64,000 bases of DNA from positions 16,074,401 to 16,138,400 of the forward strand of contig OY755175.1 in the NCBI GenBank assembly GCA_963576735.1. Reading direction: 5' to 3'. Positions 48,301 through 59,700 of this stretch are shown one piece after another. The notes below the pieces were generated by a model. The model saw nothing but the letters and a program-made list of their open reading frames with translations. It made no database searches and was not told the DNA's origin. The stretch's first letter is position 1. Every line of letters begins with the position of its first letter. This DNA comes from Bedellia somnulentella (lineage: Eukaryota > Arthropoda > Insecta > Lepidoptera > Bedelliidae). The translations under genes were made by a program, and so were the position numbers.

Positions 48301-50744
48301 TTATTGCATAGTCTAATCTGCCAAGAGATTTCGTGTCTAGTATAGCTAATAATTACCTTTTACTTCTTGTTTCTTTTGACCCATATAACGCCTAATAACC
48401 TCAGTTTTCCTAGTTTATTATTATTTACAATTTCAAACAATGAGCAAAGGTTAATTGAATGAAACGTTTGCAATAACAATAACAAGCACATTATGATTTT
48501 CAGTGTAAACTTTTGCGATACGTCAAGTGTTATTAGGCTATTTCGCAGTATTTACTTTATTAGTCATCGATTTCAAATTGTTGAAAGGCTGTCCTACTAT
48601 TCTGATTCGATTATATACAATTTACGAAGAATGTAGAAGTAAATAATGTTTTTCGGTTATTTGGTTAGTCTAAAACGAAAGAAATAGATAATATAGAATA
48701 TATTTTTTGCAAAATAACGCTCCTTGTAGGCATATCAATTTATCTTATCGTATACCTGGAATTCCGATAAAACTATACAAATTTGTAAATTATCAGTACG
48801 AGCAAAATTGTTAGTACCGCCGATACACGTTAAAAATAATAGATTGTGAACAATAGTACCTATTATAATATTCGTTATACAATAAAGTAGACCTGAATAA
48901 AACAATATTTTAATAACACGGTGACCAAGCATGTAATCATTATTATTGGGGTTTTCATATTTAAATTATCGTTAAAAACACCTAGTAAAATTCAAGGATG
49001 AACTTAATAGCTATAAATAAAAGAAAAATTAAGGAAAGAAAAATTTCGACAACGAATTTCCTTTATTTATCTTTTATATATTAGTAATAATCCCCACATG
49101 AGGTTTTCATGTCAAAAACATTCAAATTAATAGCGATATTTCATATCGTAAAGCCGACGACTATATGAAGGAACGCCTTGTCATTGTGAAGATATCTGGG
49201 GGAAACATATGTAAAAATCAGCCATTATGAGTCAAATTTTGCTTATTAAAATATATTTAAAAAGAACAATGTCTGCCCAAATAGAAAATAATGGTGCCTG
49301 TATAAGAAAGCATTACCGACGCAAACTCCGATCCTAAAATTAAATAAAAATACTACGCTTCTGGATTATAATCTGCATCTTTTTGCCATGTAGGTATGTA
49401 TGTATCTATTTGCATACTATCATACTATTAAAATTACAATACTGTATGCATTATATCCTGCAGAAATAAATAAAACGGGAGTAAAATTAAATTGTTGTGA
49501 TAAGAGAAGCATATTGCTGTCACAAATTGGTGCTAGGAACGGCTATTTGCTGAGTTTGATAATGTAATTTGAAGCCGATAACAATATTATGATTCATAGC
49601 GAGCGCGTCTCGATGACTCATACAACTCGAAACTTATTTTATTACCTACTAGCTATTTTATAGTCATTTTCTTGGTTGAATGAGTGAAATATTTGAGAGA
49701 CATTTCCATTCAGTGCTTCGGATGGCACGTTAATCCTTGTACAGATCCACAATCTTTTCTTGGCCGGCGGCGACTACCTACCTACCTAGTCGCCGCCGGC
49801 CAAGAAAAGATTGTGGATCTGTAGGCTGCTATTGCGGTAGTAGTTATTGAAGTCAACCAACCCACTTTAAGCTAACATCGAGCTAAATTACGGAAATGAT
49901 TGAAATTAATTGTCGCGGCTAAGGTGATGATATTTAAGAACAAATAAGTTAGGACTTTGAATAGATTTGTGAGGCCTTTGCCCAGCGGTGGTAAGCAAAA
50001 TAGCCTAACAAAAATAATATAAAAAATAAGGTACAGCTTTCCCAAAACGATGCTGGACTTGGCGTTTTTTTTTAAATATTGTTAATGTCAAGTGTCGCAT
50101 CATTGTTGAACGGATATCACATGGATAAAAATCACTCGTTTATTCATGCTTTCGCATGGTTTTTACTAGTTTGGAAACCGGGTTGTCAAACGGGTGAAAT
50201 GTGATGTAAAAACATTATTTTGCCAAGAGCCGAATTAATGTAACCAAACCATATGTTTTATTAGTTAGTGTAACTCACAAAATAACATGATCACAAATGT
50301 AAAAATTACCCTTTCTTTTAAATAATACTTTTTGAATTTGTTATAGTTTAAACAATTTACGTTTTGTCATTTATAATGTTTCCTTTACTGAACGGCGACG
50401 TATTGCAAAAATGCCTTGACTTGTATTTGCTTTGGCGCCAAGTCGTTGACCCGAGATATTACCGGCCTATTAATATTAAATAACAGATATGAACCTTTCA
50501 TATAGTAATAATAGAAATATCTGTTTAACCTTGTTTAGAACCAATATTGTGCTTTTGTTTAATATGTCGCACTCTCAGAACGAAAGAGGCTCATGTCCAA
50601 AAATTGGGATATTGAGTTAAAATCATAGAGAGGCATAAAAAAGTATGCTCTATCCGATGAATAGTAAAACAAAGTCGCTTATTGTTCAAAAATCAGGATA
50701 GAGAATTTTTCGTCGCTATAACATCTAAAACAAAGAGTGTCTAT

Positions 50745-50793
<49 letters not shown>

Positions 50794-53700
50794 TAAGAGT
50801 GTCTATCTTCCAGGATTTGATTAGCTCCCACATTGTATTAGTAGTGTAGTGCCGGCTTAAAATGTCACAACCCCACATCGCCCCAAACCACTTAAAAAGC
50901 CCTCATACCCTTAGTTGCTTCTTACGACACCCGGGGTAGAAAGGGGTAGTGACATTCGAAGCCGGCACTACACGGCAATATTTTACATTCCCACGTTGTA
51001 ATTTAAATAATATCCCTTCCAGCAACAAACAGTAGAGGTATTCATCTACAAAGAACACATTCCCGTTGACGACCTCGGCATCACAGTGAAGGAGCATGAC
51101 CAGCACAAATTTACCATCTGGTACAAGAAAAGGAACATAAAGTCTTACAAAATGGAGACCAGAGATCCAGCGATACGAGATAAGTGGGTAGAAGATATCA
51201 CTTCTCTACTTTGGGAGCAAGCTATGAAGAAGAAGGGTTAGTATTATTTTTAAATGACAAGATATCATTGATCATTGATAAGGTTTGGATTTTTATATTA
51301 ATACCGAATAGATACTAATGCTATTGATTATAAACAAGGTGAAAAAATTACCTTAGTTACTTTTCAATTAAAATCAGTTGAGCCGTTTCAGCATAGCTAG
51401 TAAGAGCGACCATTTAACTGGATATCGCGTGGTACAAAACAGCCATCTCTTACGAACTAACGTAGTATGATATACTGTCATCTTATAGTAACCGATATCG
51501 TGACGATTAAATAGCGTTCGTTCTAGGCCTCCATAGATTAACCATAAAACAAACGCATAGCGAGGCACTTTTTTGTAAAAGCTATGGTGATATATATACC
51601 GTGAATACATCCATATGATTCATTCATTACAAGCGGTTATATTATTATTGCAAACAGACACTCTTACTTTATTTTTGTATATAGATAGAAGATGATTTGA
51701 CTATGTTGCGTAGTTCCAAATACTTTGCTGTGTAGTGTCGGCTTAGAATAGCACTACCCCATTTTTTCCGGTGGGTGTACGTAAGAGGCGACTAACGGTA
51801 TTGGGGCTTTTAAGGGATTTTTGGGCGATGCGGTTGGAGACCCATCACCAACAACCTTTATTTCACCATCTTTTCTCCCGTGCAACTTCCAAAAGAGGTT
51901 GAGGAATTTCTAATTCCTTAGCTCTGGCTACCTTTTCTAGGGTTTTAAAGGCGTGAGTATATGTATGTATGTTTGTTCCAAATGCATTGTCTTTAGAAAG
52001 AAAACAGCTACAGTAGACTCGAGTTTCATTCTCATGACTAATTTGCTAATGGTCATCAGCATTATGTATGTCAATGATTTATATCAAATATGGCTTGTCC
52101 CATATATGTATGGCAAAAAGTAAATACGTTCACTGAAAATGGTAGGTAATAGATATTTAGGAGCATTAGTACAAAGATCCGGAGATATTAACGTTTTAAA
52201 AAAATGAGTTCGTTATTGCTGTATTTGAAGTCATTAATACGTACAGCATCTTCATAAAATGGTATCAAATTGCTAACATATTATTTACTTACTTAGATAT
52301 ATATAAATGTATGAGAAGGATAATGAATGTAAGAGTAGCAAGAGAGGTTTGTCAAGGTCGTACTAAGTGGCGATCGATAGTCTCTGCCTACCCCAATGGG
52401 AATAATGGGCGTGAGTATAAGTAAGTAAGTAAGTATGTATAAAAAATCTTCCTATAAAATTAAAAGAACTTACTTTACGATACGAATATTAAGTGTCATA
52501 AAGTGATGAGCGAAGCTTTTCAGCTTAATATATCTGCCAATACTAACCCATCCAATTAAAACACATGGTGAACATTAATATTAATTGCACAAAGCTGCAT
52601 CTTATTAGTTTTTACACATCAACTGTACTTTACGCATGTCTAAAGGAAGCAGCGAATAAAGAACGATATATCAATTTACTGTGACGCATGCGCGAGGCCA
52701 ATGACTCGACTTTTTCTGTGCATACGCAACTTCGATATATTGCACTTAGTGCACTGACTACTTGCAAGGGAGATCTGGTTTGCCCTTCCTTGTTCTTAGT
52801 TTTTAATGAGATGAGCTTAGATGACAAATAGTCATGTGTCAGATTTGATACCAATAATAACAATTTACTCGTAAGCACCTTAATTCATACACAGGAATTT
52901 TAAATATCTGTAAACCTGCAATAGTCGAGCGTGGTCTGGTCACCCATGGAAGTAATTAAGGGTAGGCTATGGCACTTTTAGAAAATGTGGGAAAGATTAT
53001 AAAATAAATGATGGATGGGGATCACTTTAAAAGCCTCAAGTCACCTCTTACAAAGACCGCAGGCAGAAATTGGTTAATGTTATGTTTAACCGACACTTCG
53101 CATCAGACATCTTCATTACTATTATATTTAGCTTACATCAGCAATCAAAAGCCGTATTTAATTTATGCAAGTGCCATGCAAGCTGAGTGGTCTGTTGCAT
53201 GCAGCACATGGCCGAAGTATGCAGACTATGTTGTGGGAACGTTTTAAAACTCGGATGTTTTTCTTTTGCGACCTATCGCTGTACTGTCGATTTGTATGAA
53301 CGCTTCCTGTGTTATACGATTTTTGATCGCCCTTGTTTTGCTTCCGGTAAGATGGCTTCTATATATGTTCTTCACGTTTAATGAATGTCGTAGATAGATA
53401 ATATTAGAGATAATTTTATCATTTCTGGTTAGGGGTGATTCGTAAAAGGAACAGGGTAATACACAAGGAGTCGCAAAACTAAAGTGGTCAAAGACAGCCA
53501 TATTGTGTACAGAACCAATGGCTCTAGGCTTGAAGGTTATTGAGTATAACATGTTGCTTAGTGGATATACCCATACTAGGTAGATTCACGACCTTGTCAA
53601 GGCCTCGGAAAATGGAAAAATTAGGGCAGTGCAGGACCGGTCGATATAATGAGTTCAGGATGAGGCCTTAATTTAAAGAAAATAATTTACCTTTCATTTT

Positions 53701-56700
53701 CCATGCGTAACATTTATTAAAAGAATATTTAAAATTTTTGCATACACATACATTTATATATATACTCACACCATGAATTCCCATCGGGGTAGGCTTAGAC
53801 TATCAATCGCCACTTTCTACGATTCTGACAAACCTCTCTAGCTTCGTTTACATCCATAAATCTTCTCATACATGCTCCTTTATTCTTTATACTTTGAAAG
53901 CCTGCCTTTTTTGGCTCACTCTTTATTTGGTCCAAACGATCCTCTTATTACTATTTATATTACCGTCCACATTAGCTCTATAAACTGTATACTTTATACT
54001 TTTACTAATTTACTATCATCCATCCTTTCTATGCGCCTAAACCATTTAAACATTTCTTTTGTAACTAGTATTAAGTATCTAAATATTAAATAAAGCAAAA
54101 CAAGAAAAATATATGACATGATAGTCCAGTGGGTAGAACACCCACCCGAAAAACAGAAGGGCGTGAGTTCCAATCCTGGGTCAGGCCTACACCAATTTGT
54201 CTTTTCTAAAGTCATATGTGTGGTTAATATATCATGGTTGTTAACGGTGAGGGAGGAGGAAGGAAGGATCGTCGGAAACCCACATGGCTGAGTTGTACTT
54301 AGTCATGTGACAGTGTAATCGTACAAAAAGGCGATAGGCCTTCCCCCTATCACGTGAGTACATTGTCTAAGCAAAACGTGGGTACCTTCTCTGGACACTA
54401 GATGGCGCTCGCTGCCATGTGAGTTCAAAAGTATTGGTTCCTCTGCCATTGATAAACGGCGTGAACGTTTATGTTATGTTTATATTATGTTTAGAAAAAT
54501 ATCTTCTACTTTTGTTATATTGTATCCATGTAGTAATGAATTATCAAGGGATACTTAGATATATCTAACAGTATATATCGCAACAAAATAGTGATAGGTT
54601 TGCTCGATATAATTGGTAATTGTCGAGACACCAATGAGTTCTTTGAACACTACATGTTAAAATGTCACATCATGTTCAGTAAAAACTCTTTGTCACACTT
54701 TGACGAACATACCAGTATGACATTATTTTTTATTGTGTCTTAACTGATATGTAGAATTCTCGACATATGGCATTAAATTTTATCGTGCCTTGTATGTATG
54801 TAGAAATCTCGAAACTGATAGAGTAACAAATGTATTTAAAATATGTTTGTATTATCTTTAGAATTCGTAAATTAATAGTAAGTATTTTTTCCTAATTATA
54901 GGCAAACTATGCAATCGATACGTGGTCAATGCATATATTTGCAGGATGACGATAGTTTGACCGATAAGTAACAAAAGCCTTTTGTTTTGTGTTACAAAGT
55001 TATTTATGGAATAACAATTTGAATGAAACTGAATGAGTCACGGCTTGTAAGTTGATATAGTACAATGTACACTTTGAAAGTTATTCAATATCATACCAGT
55101 CCGAAAAAGTTGCTAATGTTATTACATTTACATACATTACATTATTATTATTTCGCTGTGCAGTGCTGGCTTAGAATAGCACTACCCAATTTCTTCCAGT
55201 GCGTGTACGTAAGAGGCGACTAACGGTATTGGGGTTTTTAAAGGATTCTTGGAAGATGCGGTTGGAGACCCATCACCAAAAACCTTTTTTCTACCATTAG
55301 CGGCTACCATTACCATTAACGGCTACCCCTTCTAGGGATTTATAGCCGTGAGTATATGTATGTGTGTATGTTATGTTGTATTACATACATACATATAGTC
55401 ACGACAATAAATCACAAAAAGGGATAGCCAAGAATAAAAAAACTTCAGCCACTTTTAGAAGTTGAGTGAGAAACAAATTGGAAATAAAACAAGGTCTGGT
55501 TGGTCCGATCTTCCAACCTGGAAAATCCAACCTAGATTGGATTCTCGGAATCGTTTGTCCTAGTATCCAAATTAGCCAGGTTTGATAATAAGAATGTATA
55601 TTTTGAATGTTCTCCGATTTTCCAAACTGCTAATGTACAGTCGAGTGCATAGATAATAGCAGTATTTTTAGCAAGTATATTAAAAAACGACAAGTACCAA
55701 GATAACAATATCATCATGCCAAAAAAAAATCGTTTACGAATTTACATTGACCATGACTATTTCATTTAAGAATCAAATTACGTCTGCTCAATAGTGAATT
55801 AAAGTAGTTTTTGGGATGAAGTGCAAAATCTTTAGTATCTTACTTAATAATAAATGTTTTCAGTTTTCTTTAGATATATTTTTAACTTTTTTTATTCACC
55901 ATAACATACGTCATACATTTTGATAACATACAAAGAAAGTCATTTATTCATTGCTACACAGTAAAACAATATAGTTAAAATTTATAAAAACTAAATTTAG
56001 TTAGAAAATGACATCCTACCTATATAGTCATGGTTTTTTACAACATTTTACATAATAAATGCAAGGTAATGAGTAGACCCGAATTTCATCATTTTATCAT
56101 ATTATTTACTGATAAGTAATACCGAATATATTAATATAGATACGATATTCAAAGATAACATACCAATTGCAGATTAAAGGATAACAAATGATAACAAAAA
56201 AACAGAGAATATTAAATGAAAATTAAAGGCAATAAAAAGGTAAAAGTATCAAGTTGATACTAAATTGATGAAATGAAGATGCTGGCGACAAGCTTCCTCG
56301 TATTAGGCAAAAATGTTTATTTGTTTTTTAACTACAATGCTTTACTATTGTCTCAAAAAATCAACATATACATGTTTTTATCTATAATTATTTACAAGAC
56401 CTATCATATTTCATATTTTGGATTAAATATGGAAGATTTAATATGGAACACAGGAATAATTATTTTGCAATATTTTCCAAATACTGTCGACATTATATCG
56501 ATACTTATATCTGTAGACACTTAGCAGGTGTATCGACGATAAGAAATATCAAGGATGTCGATCAGGTTTTAAGTATAAGCCATTACTCATTTATAGAACG
56601 TGATAAATTAACAAGTTTCTTAAATGCTTACATATCTTGATATTCATCATACATACTCATGGCCGTAGGTCCCAAAAAGGGGTAGCCAGAGCTTCAGAGC

Positions 56701-59700
56701 TAGAAGAAAACTCCTCAGCCACATTCGGAAGTAAAGTAGGGAAAAAGGTGTAAAATAACGATTCTAGGTGATGGGTCTCAAACCGCATCGCCCAAATATC
56801 CATTAAAAAGCCCAAATTTACGTTCTTTTTTCTTACGTACGTTACGTACTTTTACGTTCACCCTCGGGAAAAAAGGAGGTGGTGCTATTTTAAGCCCACA
56901 CTACACAGCCACATTTAAGAATATGTGGCACCAAGTTTTATTCAGTCATAAAGTTTCTTTTTATGTTTAATTTAAAAGAATTTACGCAATTAATGTTGTT
57001 TTATTGGTTGTTTTCAGAATTATTACTACAGCAGCGAAGTAAAAGAAATTCGATGGTATCAATGAATAGTCAAGAATCAGGCAGCGATGCAATGAACGAT
57101 GATAAATGTAAGTTTCAAAGTTTAAAATATTGTCTGGTATACACAGTTCTCTTCAATCTTGTCCGTCATAAAACTGGGTATACGTGCAACGCCATCTAGG
57201 TAGATTTCAGGGAACTTTTGTGTCTGCCAAAACTCACACTATAATAAAAATATAGAAAAGATTTATAATTTACTTTTTGTAGATTTGATGACTTAAATGC
57301 TATTTTCCACCTCGTCAAAATAAGTCAGAAAAAAAAACAGTAAAGCTACTACTAAGAAAGTGGTTTCACACCATCTGGAAGTGGAAAAGCAATCAATGCT
57401 GTCATGTTAGTGATGGATTGCCGGTTACATGTTCTTTTAATGCTGTCCCCTTTTCCCCACATACCCATAACAATAAGGCTAATTAGAATGTTTTTGTTCG
57501 TGAAAACCTTTTGTGGGGATTATTACTAATAAATAAAGGGTAAATAAAGGAATGAAACGGGTATACGCCCCCGTCGCGTCGCTCTGCCAATTGAGCTAGT
57601 GTGTTATAGTGTTATGTATAAGCATAAGGCTACTATAAAAAAATTACATTGGCTCCTTCAATTATATAACGACACACTATGGGACACTTTAAAACAACCA
57701 ACCTGAGGAGAGAATAAAACGAGGTACCACGGTCGAGAAGTGATGCCACATCCATACATATATATACTCACGGCTATAAATCCCAAAAAGGGGCAGCCAG
57801 AGCTTCAAAGCTAGAAATGCCACCTATTATGAACTTTAACAACTTACACCTTTTCACCCCTCGAGACTCCACGAAAACTACCCTTGCAATTACCAACAAA
57901 TTATTTATAAAATCATAGTGTTACAAAGATGAAAATCAATGTTTTTGGACGAACAGTTTAAGCAATGAATTAGCGTTTGTCTCAAATTACAAAGTTTAAA
58001 CAATCAAATACTTGTATATGTCAATTTTGACATTATTTTCATTTCTTCAATATTGCCCTCACTCTAGCCCTTGAACATTGCTGATGGCCTACTCTTCACG
58101 CCGAAAACGATAATTATCATAATGTATGTCTTCTACCCATATAACCATTTATTTCTGTCTCCGTCATACGCATGGAATTTTCGGATATTGATGTGTATTG
58201 AACAATATTAATATTGGCGCTTTCTAGTCGATTAAACCAACGACAACTACGGACGAGGTATCGTCTCTCACTTATCAAAAATGACATAATTCAAATATTC
58301 GTTTCTTTAGAGTGAGATAGAAATAAATTTTAATAGAGGTTAGAAGAGAAAAGTATGCCTATTATCGTTGTCCATGTGAAGAGTAGACCCTCTGATCTCA
58401 AATATGTTATTTTATCAATCGGCAGGTTTGACAGACGGTTTCGTTTTCATCAAGTTGGCACATGAGTAGCGCAATACTTTTTAGGTCAGTAATTTCGGCA
58501 GCATTCCAAAACTGAATGCATTCTATTGGAATTTTTCAGTTTTCTTTTATCTTTGTTTATGTTGAAATTCTACTTCCACTTACTTTGAGCTATTTAGTTT
58601 AAAAAATATTTGCTTTGGAGATGAAGTAAATATTTTCTGTAAACAAGTGTTTTACTTAATATTTGATGGGTTACTTCTGAGTACGACGTGATAGCTCAGT
58701 GGGTAGAACACCGGTTGACGTGCAAGCGACTAGTGTTCAAATCCCGGGTCGGGCCTACACCAATTTGTCTTTTTTAAAGACATAAGTGTGGTTAATTTAT
58801 CATGGTTGTTAACGGTGAGGGAAAACATCGTGAGGAAACCCACATGGCTGAGTTGTACTTAGTCATGTGACAGTGTATTCGTACAAAACGGCGATAGGCC
58901 TGCCCCCTATCACGTGAGTACACTGTCCATGCAAAAACGTGGGTACTCTGAACACCAGGTGACAAAGTCACGTGATGTTCAGAAGTATTAGTACCTCTGC
59001 CAACCCCTTCGGGGATATTCGCCGTGACCGTTTATGTTTATGTATCTTGTGTGTACATTTTGCTGGGTCAGTGTATGTACTAGTACACGTACGTAATAGG
59101 AGGCAAGCCTATCGCCGTTTCGAAAACGGAAGTGCAACTTGGCTATGTGGGTTTTCTCACCATGTTTTCTCTCACTGTTAACTACCATGATAAAGTATCC
59201 ACTTATAAGTATTCAGAATAGACACTTTTGTGAAGGCCGGACTCGGGATTTGAACCCACGCCTCCCTCCGTGAAAGGTGGTTGTTCTTCCCATTGAGCTA
59301 TCAAGACTGTTATAATGTATGCATTTGTGTACAAATTTTGTCTCTTCTTATTGTTTCTGCTGTGTCAAGTCTACTTCCAAATGTTTGTTGAATGTCAAAG
59401 CTATTGGTTAAAAATATCTCAGTATCTGATATGCAATGCTTATATCTATACTCTTATATTTACACATACATTTACATACTTATACTAATGTCTAGATGAG
59501 GTTTGGAAGAGGCTCCCTAGGAGCTGCAGACTATGAAATTCCTCAGCCACTTTTGGAAGTAAAGGAGGGAAAAGTTTTGTAAAATAACGATTCTAGGTGA
59601 TGGGTCTCAAATCGCATCGCCCTAATATCCATTAAAAAGCCCAAATGCCCAATACCCTTACGTACACCCTCGCGAAAAAACAGGGTGGTGCTATTTGAAG

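Noticed and set aside
53008..53552. Overlapping frames of 64-102 codons on both strands
   Set aside because: No domain, no splice context and weak composition; intronic noise.
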